Below, piece by piece: positions 1-5,786 of a DNA stretch of 5,786 bases; within the stretch, counting starts at the first letter, position 1; each line of letters opens with the position of its first letter. The notes under the pieces were generated by a model. It was not told the DNA's origin. It ran no database searches and saw only the letters and a list, made by a program, of their open reading frames with translations. Source of the DNA: an uncultured bacterium (GTDB lineage Bacteria > Chloroflexota > Anaerolineae > JACIWP01); assembly GCA_903872005.1 (NCBI GenBank), contig CAIQJD010001008.1:1-5786 (forward strand), read 5' to 3'. The translations under genes were made by a program, and so were the position numbers.

Positions 1-291
1 ATGTGGCTGATGCTGCAACAAGATCATCCCGACGACTACGTCATCGCCACCGGCGAGACCCATTCCGTGCGCGAACTGTGCGAAGTAGCCTTCGGCCACC
101 TGGGCATGGACTATCGGGATTACGTCACGGTAGACGCCAAGGAGTTCCGGCCGGCCGAAGTGGACCTGTTGGTCGGCGACAGCGCCAAAGGACGCAAGCA
201 GCTCGGCTGGGAGCCTACCGTCACGTTCAAGGGACTCATCGAACTGATGGTAGACGCGGATCTCAAGCTGTTGCGTGGCTGCGACGCCTGA
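1..291 (+). CDS. gmd: GDP-mannose 4,6-dehydratase, C-terminal part (5' end outside window)
   Basis: Gmd is an NADP-dependent short-chain dehydrogenase/reductase of the cytoplasm that converts GDP-mannose to GDP-4-keto-6-deoxymannose, the precursor of GDP-rhamnose, GDP-fucose and related sugars. The visible 96 residues match the end of that family: TGETHSVRE at residues 17-25, [11 protein letters not shown] at 50-60 (the sugar-nucleotide-binding region), LGWEP at 68-72, then the terminal helix. Full-length members are about 320-345 residues, so roughly 230 residues, including the Rossmann fold and the catalytic Tyr-Lys, lie before base 1. The ATG at base 1 is therefore almost certainly an internal methionine. 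A genuinely truncated gene cannot be excluded from this window alone. The stop TGA at 289-291 is followed 3 nt later by the next start, so the two are probably co-transcribed. The nearby glycosyltransferases fit a supply role for a deoxyhexose donor. Confidence 0.9.
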   Translation: MWLMLQQDHPDDYVIATGETHSVRELCEVAFGHLGMDYRDYVTVDAKEFRPAEVDLLVGDSAKGRKQLGWEPTVTFKGLIELMVDADLKLLRGCDA

Positions 292-294
292 GCC

Positions 295-1080
295 GTGATC
301 CTGGCAGATACCCACGCCCATCTCGATTTCGGCCAGTTCGACGCTGACCGCGAGGATGTGTGGGCGCGCGCACAGAGCGCCGGCGTGCGCTGGTTGATCA
401 ATCCGGGGGCCGATCTGCCGTCGAGCCGGCGCGCCGTCGCCCTGGCCGAAGGCCATGCCGGCATCTTCGCCGCCGTGGGCATCCATCCCCACGAGGCAAC
501 GAGTTGCGACGCGGCGGCCCTGGCCGAGTTGCGCCGGCTGGCCGGGAGCCGCAAGGTCGTCGCCATCGGGGAGATCGGGCTGGATTTCTATCGCGATCTC
601 TCGCCACGGCCGGCGCAACGCCAGGCGCTGCGCGACCAATTGGAATTGGCCGTCGCGCTGCGGCTGCTGGTCATCATCCATGACCGCGACGCGCATGCCG
701 AGACGCTGGCGGTCTTGCGCGAGTTCGCCGCCCGGCTGCCGGCCCCGCCGGGCGTCTTGCACGCCTTTGCCGGGGACGCCGAGATGGCCGCCGCGGTCCT
801 CGATCTGGGGTTCTATCTCGCGGTGGGCGGGCCGATCACCTACCCGAACGCGCGCCAGGCGCCGGCGCTATTGGCCGGCGTGCCGCTTGATCGGCTGCTT
901 CTGGAGACCGACTGCCCCTACCTGGCGCCGCAGCGCCAGCGCGGGCAACGCAACGAGCCGGCCTATGTGCCCTTGATCGCCGCGCGGCTGGCGGAAATCT
1001 TGCATATCAGCGCGGCGCGTGTGGCCGAACAGACCACGTCCAATGCGCGCACGTTGTTTGGACTGCCTGAAGACGGTTGA
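295..1080 (+). CDS. TatD-family metal-dependent hydrolase (putative DNase)
   Basis: This is a complete 261-residue protein, the normal length for TatD/YcfH/YabD enzymes, which are cytoplasmic TIM-barrel metallohydrolases; characterised members act as 3'-5' exonucleases or DNases. All expected metal-site motifs are present in order: DTHAHLD at residues 5-11 (H7, H9), VGIHPHE at 61-67, GEIGLDFYR at 92-100 (E93), IIHDRDA at 127-133 (H129), HAFAG at 156-160 (H156) and LETDCPYL at 203-210 (D206). It therefore looks catalytically intact. The GTG start at 295 places the first His motif at residue 7, as is usual for the family, although no good Shine-Dalgarno sequence precedes it. It begins 3 nt after the gmd stop, which suggests translational coupling. 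TatD proteins are not known polysaccharide enzymes, so it is probably a housekeeping gene carried in the same transcript. The family call is secure; its actual substrate is not known. Confidence 0.95.
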   Translation: MILADTHAHLDFGQFDADREDVWARAQSAGVRWLINPGADLPSSRRAVALAEGHAGIFAAVGIHPHEATSCDAAALAELRRLAGSRKVVAIGEIGLDFYRDLSPRPAQRQALRDQLELAVALRLLVIIHDRDAHAETLAVLREFAARLPAPPGVLHAFAGDAEMAAAVLDLGFYLAVGGPITYPNARQAPALLAGVPLDRLLLETDCPYLAPQRQRGQRNEPAYVPLIAARLAEILHISAARVAEQTTSNARTLFGLPEDG

Positions 1081-1087
1081 GGATTGT

Positions 1088-1094
1088 GAGAGGA
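1088..1094 (+). promoter_or_regulatory. Shine-Dalgarno site for the TTG-started polyprenyl synthase
   Basis: GAGAGGA lies 4 nt before the TTG at 1099. It decides the start: no ATG or GTG lies in this frame close to the site, and the TTG gives an N-terminus of the usual length ahead of the GGKRLRP motif. The call rests on sequence match and spacing only. Confidence 0.6.
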
Positions 1095-1098
1095 ACGA

Positions 1099-2073
1099 TT
1101 GCAGCAGACAGACCTGTTTGACATCATCCGGCCTGAACTTGACCAGGTGGAACAGAAGCTGCGCGAGGGGGTTGACGCCCTGTTTCCCCCTCTGGCAGAA
1201 GCGGCGCTGACGCTCCTGAATAGCGGCGGCAAGCGATTGCGGCCGGCGTTGGCCGTCATGGCCGCGCGGTTTGGCCCCAATCCTTCCACCCCCCATATCA
1301 TCGCCCTGGGCGCGGCCGTCGAGACGTTGCATACCGCCACCCTGGTGCACGATGATCTGATTGACGGGGCGCGCGTGCGCCGCGGCCACCCGACGCTGAG
1401 CGCCTCTTGGGCGACGGCGCCGGTGGTGCTGGCCGGCGACTATATCTTCGCCCGCTCGGCTGGCTTCGCTGCCGACACCGGCTCGGTGCAGGTGATGAAG
1501 CTCTTCTCCGAGGCGCTGAAGACCATCTGCGACGGCGAATTGCGTCAGCTTTTCGGCGCGTATGACCTGGATCAGATTCAGGAAACTTACTACGTGCGGA
1601 TCTTCAGCAAGACGGCTTCGCTCTTCGCCGTCTCGGCGCAGGCCGGCGCGCTGTTGAGCGGCGCGCCCGAGACGACAATAGACGCGCTGTATCGCTATGG
1701 CCGCAACCTGGGCCTGTCCTTCCAAATCGAAGACGACATGCTCGATTTCGTGGGCGATGAGCAGGTCCTGGGCAAGCCGGTGGGCAGCGACCTGCGCCAG
1801 GGCATCGTCACGCTGCCGGTCTATTACTTCCTGCGCCAGCACCCGCAGTACGAGGCCTGGCGCGCCGATCTGCGCCCCGATAACCCGACGCGCGGCGCGG
1901 TGGTGGATCGGTTGGTGGCCGAAATCCGCCAGTCGCCGGCGATTGCCGCCTGCTGGGCCGAGGCGCAGAGCTTCGCCCGCCAGGCGCAAGAGGCGCTGGC
2001 CGACCTGCCCGACATCGAAGAGAAGCGCCGGCTGCTGGCCCTGGCCGAGGCGCTCTTGCGCCGCCGGCATTGA
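1099..2073 (+). CDS. trans-polyprenyl diphosphate synthase, probably long-chain
   Basis: This isoprenyl diphosphate synthase (IspA/IspB/HepT superfamily, all-alpha, cytoplasmic) condenses isopentenyl diphosphate onto an allylic primer with Mg2+. The 324 residues are full length. The motifs in order are GGKRLRP at 43-49, the first Asp-rich motif DDLID at 85-89 followed by RRGHPT at 94-99, GDYIFA at 113-118, KTASLF at 171-176, the second Asp-rich motif DDMLD at 212-216 and GKPVGSDLRQG at 225-235. The fifth residue before the first Asp-rich motif is alanine (A80), in the context HTATLVHDD. Small residues here, rather than aromatic ones, are typical of long-chain (octaprenyl/heptaprenyl/solanesyl-type) enzymes, so a C30-C50 product is inferred. 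It could feed the menaquinone side chain or another polyprenyl product. Bacterial undecaprenyl carrier is normally made by the unrelated cis-acting UppS, so a direct carrier role is doubtful. The start is a TTG with a good ribosome-binding site. Confidence 0.93.
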   Translation: MQQTDLFDIIRPELDQVEQKLREGVDALFPPLAEAALTLLNSGGKRLRPALAVMAARFGPNPSTPHIIALGAAVETLHTATLVHDDLIDGARVRRGHPTLSASWATAPVVLAGDYIFARSAGFAADTGSVQVMKLFSEALKTICDGELRQLFGAYDLDQIQETYYVRIFSKTASLFAVSAQAGALLSGAPETTIDALYRYGRNLGLSFQIEDDMLDFVGDEQVLGKPVGSDLRQGIVTLPVYYFLRQHPQYEAWRADLRPDNPTRGAVVDRLVAEIRQSPAIAACWAEAQSFARQAQEALADLPDIEEKRRLLALAEALLRRRH

Positions 2074-2081
2074 CCAACTGC

Positions 2082-2085
2082 GAGG
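2082..2085 (+). promoter_or_regulatory. Shine-Dalgarno core for the family-2 glycosyltransferase
   Basis: GAGG sits 7 nt before the ATG at 2093, in the 19-nt gap after the polyprenyl synthase stop. It supports 2093 over the adjacent in-frame GTG at 2090. No other ATG, GTG or TTG occurs in frame before the glycosyltransferase core begins around 2180. Confidence 0.5.
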
Positions 2086-2092
2086 CGAAGTG

Positions 2093-3148
2093 ATGGCCGT
2101 TGAGCCAGTCGTCCCCGGCGTCCCAGCTCACGCGGACGCCGGCGGGCTATCCGACCTTCCGGTCGCAGATCCCTGCATCCTCTCCATCATCATCGTCAAT
2201 TGGAATGTCTGCGCCCTGCTGACGCGCTGCCTGCGGAGCATCGCGGCCGGCCTAGGCGGCGCGCCCGGCGCGGCCGACATCGCCTACGAAGTCATCGTGG
2301 CCGATAACGGCTCGACGGACGACTCCCTCGCCATGCTGGAGCGGGAATTCCCCTGGGCGCGCCGGCTGGCGCTGGGCTGCAACCTGGGCTTTGCCGCCGG
2401 CAACAATCGCGGCCTGGCCGCGGCGCGCGGCGCGTATCTCCTCTTGCTCAACCCCGATACCGAAATCGTCGGCCCCAGCATCCAGACGATGCTGCGCTGC
2501 TGTCAGGCGCAGCCCGATATCGGCCTCCTCGGGCCGCGCTTGCGCTATCCCGATGGCAGCGCCCAGCCGTCGCGCCGGCGCTTCCCGACCTACGCTGTCG
2601 GCTTCTTCGAGAGCACCATCCTGCGCGGCGTGGGGCCGGCGGGGCCGTTGCTGCGGCGCTATTACATGCAAGATGTGGCCGACGACGCGGCCCACGACGC
2701 CGACTGGCTGGTGGGCGCGTGCCTGCTGCTGCCGCGCGCTGTTTGGGAGCAGGTCGGCCCGCTGGACGAGCGCTTTTTCATGTATTCCGAAGAGCTGGAC
2801 TATGCCTGGCGCGTGCGGGCCGCCGGCTGGCGCGTCCACTATCTGCCCCAGGCGCACGTCATCCATTACGAGGGCGCCTCCAGTGAGCAGGTTTCGGCGC
2901 GCCGGCTGATCATGTTCCACACCGCCAAGGCGCAGCTCTACGCCAAGTATTTCGGCGCGCGGCGCGGCGACATCCTGCGCCGCTTCCTCCTGGCGACCTT
3001 CGTCTATCAGTGGGCCGAGGAGGCGCTGAAGTGGATGCTGGGGCACAAGCGCGACCTGCGTCGCCAGCGCCTGGCCGCCTATGCGGCGGTATTGCGTTCG
3101 GGGCTGCGGCCGGCGCGGCTGATCCCGCCGGCGCGGGCCGGGGAGTGA
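2093..3148 (+). CDS. Family-2 glycosyltransferase (rhamnosyltransferase-like, GT-A fold)
   Basis: This 351-residue protein is predicted to transfer a sugar from a nucleotide donor to a growing lipid-linked glycan on the inner face of the membrane. The GT-A core starts with LSIIIVNWN at residues 30-38, then VIVADNGSTDDS at 67-78 (nucleotide binding), NLGFAAGNNRG at 97-107, LLLNPDTE at 117-124 (the DXD-equivalent metal site), GLLGPRLRYPDG at 144-155, DWLVGACLLLPR at 204-215 and FFMYSEELDYAWR at 228-240 (the acidic catalytic-base region). This arrangement is typical of the WbbL/RfbF-like rhamnosyltransferase group, though the real donor and acceptor are not determinable. Residues 1-28 are a low-complexity Pro/Ala-rich leader absent from most relatives. 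A hydrophobic and amphipathic stretch at about 297-316 and a basic tail may give membrane contact. An open frame extends upstream to 1697 but overlaps the polyprenyl synthase and is rejected as a start. Confidence 0.93.
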   Translation: MAVEPVVPGVPAHADAGGLSDLPVADPCILSIIIVNWNVCALLTRCLRSIAAGLGGAPGAADIAYEVIVADNGSTDDSLAMLEREFPWARRLALGCNLGFAAGNNRGLAAARGAYLLLLNPDTEIVGPSIQTMLRCCQAQPDIGLLGPRLRYPDGSAQPSRRRFPTYAVGFFESTILRGVGPAGPLLRRYYMQDVADDAAHDADWLVGACLLLPRAVWEQVGPLDERFFMYSEELDYAWRVRAAGWRVHYLPQAHVIHYEGASSEQVSARRLIMFHTAKAQLYAKYFGARRGDILRRFLLATFVYQWAEEALKWMLGHKRDLRRQRLAAYAAVLRSGLRPARLIPPARAGE

Positions 3149-3151
3149 GCC

Positions 3152-4339
3152 ATGCGGATTTGTCTCATCAGCGGAGAATTCCCGCCCATGCAGGGGGGCG
3201 TCAGCGACTATACCCAGGAGATCGGCGCGGCCCTGGCCGACCTGGGGCATGCCGTGACGGTCTTCACCGCGGCGCGAGCCGCCGGCCTGGCCCAGCGGCG
3301 CGGCTGCCGCGTCTTCGCCGAGCAAGCGGATTGGGGCTGGGGATTGTGGCGGCGCGCCGGCGCGTTCTTTGCCGCGCAGCGCCCCGATATCGTCAACATC
3401 CAGTACCAGACCGCCGCCTACGCCATGCGCCCGGCGATCAACTTCCTCCCCTGGCGCATGGGCCGGGCCGGCGCGGCGCGTCCCCGCTTCGTCGTCACCT
3501 TCCATGATTTGCTGATCCCCTTCCTCTTCCGCGGGGCCGGCCCGCTGCGCCCCTGGGTCACGAGCTGGTTGGCGCGCACGGCCGACGGCGTCATCGCCAC
3601 CAATGAAGAGGACGACGCCGACCTGGCCGTCCGGGCGGCGCGGACGCCGCGCCGGCTGATCCCCATTGGCTCGAACATTTCCGGCCGGCTGCCGGCCGGC
3701 TACGACCGCGCTGCCTGGCGCGCCCGTTGGGGCATTGGGCCAGAGGAGACGGCGCTGGTCTATTTCGGCTTCCTCAACCAGAGCAAGGGGGGCGAGGAGC
3801 TGATCACCGCGCTGGCGCGACTGCGCGACGCCGGTCGCGCCGTCCGGCTCCTCATGGTCGGCGGCAAGGTGGGCGCCAGCGATCCGACCAATCGGGCCTA
3901 TCTGGCGCGCGTCGAGGCGCTGATTGCCGCCTCCGACATCGGCTCGCGCATCGTCTGGACCGACTATTTGCCGGCCGAGGAAGTATCGGCTACACTGCGG
4001 GCGGCCGATATTGCCGTGCAACCCTATCGCGATGGGGTTTCGACCCGGCGCGGCGCGCTGTTGGCGGCGCTGACCCATGCCATGCCCATCGTGACGACGC
4101 AGCCGCGCGTCCCCAGCGCCCATTTCCGCGATGGTGAGAATATGCTCCTGACCCCGGCCGGCGACGCGGCGGCCCTGGCGGCAGCTATCGTCCGGCTGGC
4201 GGACGCGCCGGCGCTGCGCGAGCGGCTGGGCGCCGGCGCGGCGGCTCTGGCGGCGCGCTTCACCTGGCCGGCCATCGCCGCGTCCACGGCGGCCTTCTTT
4301 GACGCACTATTGGCGGGACGGAGAGTGACCCGTGAGTGA
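3152..4339 (+). CDS. GT-B glycosyltransferase, family-4-like, with degenerate EX7E motif
   Basis: This 395-residue protein has the two-lobed layout of GT-B retaining glycosyltransferases. The N-terminal lobe opens with MRICLISGEFPPMQGGVSDY (1-20), carrying the glycine-rich acceptor/phosphate loop, and continues with HAVTVFT at 33-39, VNIQYQT at 81-87 and VVTFHDLLIPF at 114-124. The C-terminal lobe begins near 200 with LVYFGFLNQSKGGEEL (202-217) and includes LLMVGGKVG at 233-241, IVWTDYLPAEEV at 267-278 and the donor-site region 290-316. Where most GT4 enzymes have E-x7-E (EGFGLPxLEAM-like), this one reads YRDGVSTRRGALLAAL at 292-307, with neither canonical glutamate. A similar RDGxSxRRGxLLAAL pattern is familiar to me from a bacterial subgroup, so it looks like a subfamily trait and not decay. 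It starts 3 nt after the GT2 stop with GGAG at 3142-3145 as ribosome-binding site, and overlaps the next gene by 8 nt. Donor and acceptor are unknown. Confidence 0.9.
   Translation: MRICLISGEFPPMQGGVSDYTQEIGAALADLGHAVTVFTAARAAGLAQRRGCRVFAEQADWGWGLWRRAGAFFAAQRPDIVNIQYQTAAYAMRPAINFLPWRMGRAGAARPRFVVTFHDLLIPFLFRGAGPLRPWVTSWLARTADGVIATNEEDDADLAVRAARTPRRLIPIGSNISGRLPAGYDRAAWRARWGIGPEETALVYFGFLNQSKGGEELITALARLRDAGRAVRLLMVGGKVGASDPTNRAYLARVEALIAASDIGSRIVWTDYLPAEEVSATLRAADIAVQPYRDGVSTRRGALLAALTHAMPIVTTQPRVPSAHFRDGENMLLTPAGDAAALAAAIVRLADAPALRERLGAGAAALAARFTWPAIAASTAAFFDALLAGRRVTRE
3681..3699 (+). repeat. Perfect 9-bp inverted repeat with 1-nt spacer inside the GT-B gene
   Basis: CCGGCCGGC (3681-3689), T, then GCCGGCCGG (3691-3699) is a perfect inverted repeat, encoding part of SGRLPAG in the glycosyltransferase. 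It is all G/C and lies near the lobe junction region of the protein. The 1-nt loop is too tight for full pairing, so any hairpin would lose its inner pairs. It is most likely a by-product of the GCCGGC-rich composition, not a regulatory element. Confidence 0.5.
4320..4325 (+). promoter_or_regulatory. Shine-Dalgarno site for the GTG-started membrane protein
   Basis: GGAGAG, inside the end of the preceding glycosyltransferase, lies 6 nt before the GTG at 4332. It supports that start and the 8-nt gene overlap, an arrangement that favours translational coupling of the two proteins. Confidence 0.55.
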
Positions 4340-5786
4340 GCGACCGTTGGGCAAATTGCAGGCCCTCTTGTTTCGGGGCGACCGCCGGCTGGCGACCCTG
4401 GCCCTGGTTGCCGTCTGCGTCGGGGCCGGCCTCCTGGTCGGCGCGTATGTGGCCGTCCTTTCGCCGCTCCTGGCCGTCATCGCCGCGGCCGCCGTGACCG
4501 TCGGCCTGCTGATGTTGCGCTCCACGCAGTGGGGCTTCTTCGCCCTGATTGCCGTCGTCTGCCTGCTCCCCTTCGGCGCGCTGCCGATCCAGATCGGCTT
4601 CCGGCCGACCTTCCTGGATGTGGTGTTGTTGGCGCTCCTCTTCGTTTGGGCCAGCTCGCTGGTCGCCGGCCGGCGCAACGAATTCAGCGCCACGCCGGTC
4701 GGCTGGCCGATCCTGCTCTTCATGGCGTTGGCCTGCGCCTCTTTCGTCGCCGGCCTGACCCATTCGCGCCCCACTGCCTACGTCATGCGCCACTTCGCCG
4801 AAATCCTCATCGCCATGGGCCTCTTCTTCGTGGCGGTGAACTCGGTGCGGAGCGTCAAACACCTGCGCGAGATTCTGGCCGTGTTGATCCTGGCCGGCGC
4901 GGCCGAAGCGGCCATCGGCATCGTCCTCTACTTCATCCCCCAGGCATGGAGCATCCGGCTCCTTTCGACCCTGGGGCGCTTCAACTATCCGGTGGGCCAG
5001 GGCGTCTTGCGCTTCGTGGACGACGATGCCAGCGGCATCATGCGCGCCATCGGCACTTCGGTGGATCCCAATGTCCTGGGCGGGCTGATGGTCCTGATTG
5101 GCGGCCTCCTGGGGGCGCAGCTCTTCGCCCGCCGGCCGATCTTCCCGCGCTGGCTTACGGCCGCCATGCTGGCCGGCGTCGGCGGATGCCTCTTCCTCTC
5201 GTATTCCCGCGCCGCCATGTTGGGGTTAGCGGCCGGCCTGGCCCTGCTGGGCGCGCTGCGCTATCGCAAGCTGCTGATCGTCATGCTCATCGCCGGCGCG
5301 CTCCTCTTGCTCTTGCCGCAGACGCAGGACTACATCGCGCGCTTCATCGAAGGCATACGCGGCGAAGACCGCGCCACGCAGATGCGCCTGGGCGAGTACA
5401 AAGACGCGTTCATCTTGATTGGGCGCTATCCCTGGCTGGGGGTGGGCTTCGCCGGCACGCCGGATATTGACACTTACCTGGGCGTCTCCAGCGCCTATTT
5501 GCTGCTGGCCGAGCAGATGGGCGTCCTGGGGCTGGCGGCCTTCCTGCTCATCATCGCCACGTTCTTGAGCTATACGCTGCGGGGGTGGCGCCGGCTGGCG
5601 CCCGACGATGATCTGGAGCCGCTGCTGTTGGGGTTGGTGGCCGGCCTGTCGGGCGCGCTGGTGGCCGGCGTGCTGGATCATTACTTCTTCAACTTCGACT
5701 TCGCCCATTCGGTGACGTTGTTCTGGCTCTATATCGGGTTGGGCGCGTCGGCGGCCACGTTGGCGCTGCGGCCAGGAGACCTTTAG
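4332..5786 (+). CDS. O-antigen ligase/polymerase (Wzy/WaaL) superfamily membrane protein
   Basis: This 484-residue polytopic inner-membrane protein has about 12-13 hydrophobic segments, roughly at 20-37, 40-62, 67-83, 94-112, 124-141, 155-171, 179-203, 244-265, 272-289, 292-309, 312-329, 386-415, 428-448 and 459-477; some may merge. The family joins lipid-linked glycans: WaaL-type ligases move them to an acceptor and Wzy-type proteins polymerise repeat units. Family signatures are RAIGTSVDPNVLGG at 238-251, LSYSRAAMLGL at 289-299, a large loop between about 330 and 385 with GRYPWLGVGFAGTP (364-377), and YLLLAEQMGVLGL at 389-401. Most members have a His-Asn/Ser pair just before that last motif; here the sequence is GVSSA (384-388), without histidine. 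Ligase versus polymerase (or another O-glycosylation role) cannot be decided by sequence. It is the last gene visible, ending in TAG at the window edge, downstream of two glycosyltransferases, which suits a late step in glycan assembly. Confidence 0.88.
   Translation: MSERPLGKLQALLFRGDRRLATLALVAVCVGAGLLVGAYVAVLSPLLAVIAAAAVTVGLLMLRSTQWGFFALIAVVCLLPFGALPIQIGFRPTFLDVVLLALLFVWASSLVAGRRNEFSATPVGWPILLFMALACASFVAGLTHSRPTAYVMRHFAEILIAMGLFFVAVNSVRSVKHLREILAVLILAGAAEAAIGIVLYFIPQAWSIRLLSTLGRFNYPVGQGVLRFVDDDASGIMRAIGTSVDPNVLGGLMVLIGGLLGAQLFARRPIFPRWLTAAMLAGVGGCLFLSYSRAAMLGLAAGLALLGALRYRKLLIVMLIAGALLLLLPQTQDYIARFIEGIRGEDRATQMRLGEYKDAFILIGRYPWLGVGFAGTPDIDTYLGVSSAYLLLAEQMGVLGLAAFLLIIATFLSYTLRGWRRLAPDDDLEPLLLGLVAGLSGALVAGVLDHYFFNFDFAHSVTLFWLYIGLGASAATLALRPGDL

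Noticed and set aside
1081..1098. Possible promoter between tatD and the polyprenyl synthase
   Set aside because: The 18-nt gap is too short for a promoter by itself and no convincing boxes are visible in the end of tatD.
868..2070. Antisense open frame of 400 codons opposite tatD and the polyprenyl synthase
   Set aside because: It is the mirror of two well-supported genes, has biased composition and no recognisable motifs.
1697..2092. Upstream in-frame extension of the GT2 glycosyltransferase
   Set aside because: It overlaps the conserved C-terminal part of the polyprenyl synthase and translates to Ser/Arg/Trp-rich sequence unlike any GT2. The ATG at 2093 with GAGG upstream is a better start.
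2071..2092. Possible terminator or promoter between the polyprenyl synthase and GT2
   Set aside because: The gap is 19 nt with no stem followed by a T-run and no -35/-10 pair; it holds only a ribosome-binding site.
2252..4123. Long antisense open frame of 623 codons opposite the two glycosyltransferases
   Set aside because: It spans two genes with clear family motifs on the + strand, has a low-complexity Arg/Gly/Ala/Gln-rich composition and resembles no family I recognise. In DNA with high third-position GC, stop codons are rare on the opposite strand, so long shadows are expected.
4529..5470. Alternative-frame open frame of 313 codons within the membrane protein gene
   Set aside because: It is rich in Arg/Pro/His, a typical out-of-frame shadow of a hydrophobic high-GC gene, and the main frame has clear membrane segments and family motifs.
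1..5786. CRISPR array, tRNA/rRNA genes, insertion sequences or toxin-antitoxin genes
   Set aside because: No regularly spaced direct repeats, RNA gene signatures, transposase motifs or small paired genes were seen; essentially all bases are in the six assigned genes.

Overview
The window is a compact, GC-rich bacterial segment with six genes, all on the + strand and with almost no non-coding space. The protein families are bacterial. Very high GC, heavy use of GCC/GGC/CGC codons, GTG and TTG starts, and the wording of the polyprenyl synthase and O-antigen-ligase-like proteins resemble Chloroflexota (Anaerolineae/Caldilineae-like). That placement is recalled pattern, not a search result, so it is only a moderate-confidence inference.

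Layout: (1) 1-291 is the C-terminal end of a GDP-mannose 4,6-dehydratase, cut by the window edge. (2) 295-1080 is a complete TatD-family metal-dependent hydrolase. (3) 1099-2073 is a trans-polyprenyl diphosphate synthase, probably of the long-chain type. (4) 2093-3148 is a family-2 (GT-A, rhamnosyltransferase-like) glycosyltransferase. (5) 3152-4339 is a GT-B, family-4-like glycosyltransferase with a degenerate EX7E motif. (6) 4332-5786 is a polytopic membrane protein of the O-antigen ligase/polymerase (Wzy/WaaL, PF04932-type) superfamily. Intergenic gaps are 3, 18, 19 and 3 nt, and the last pair overlaps by 8 nt. No terminator or promoter is visible inside, so the genes probably form one operon that continues upstream.

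A plausible joint role is cell-surface or secreted polysaccharide synthesis. Gmd supplies GDP-4-keto-6-deoxymannose, the precursor of GDP-rhamnose or GDP-fucose. The polyprenyl synthase supplies isoprenoid chain, possibly for the undecaprenyl-type carrier, although a quinone side chain is equally possible. The two glycosyltransferases assemble the glycan, and the Wzy/WaaL-like protein polymerises or transfers it. TatD looks like a housekeeping passenger. I found no CRISPR array, mobile element, RNA gene or clearly new system. The most noteworthy points are the missing canonical catalytic-motif residues in the last two proteins and a strong excess of the palindrome GCCGGC.
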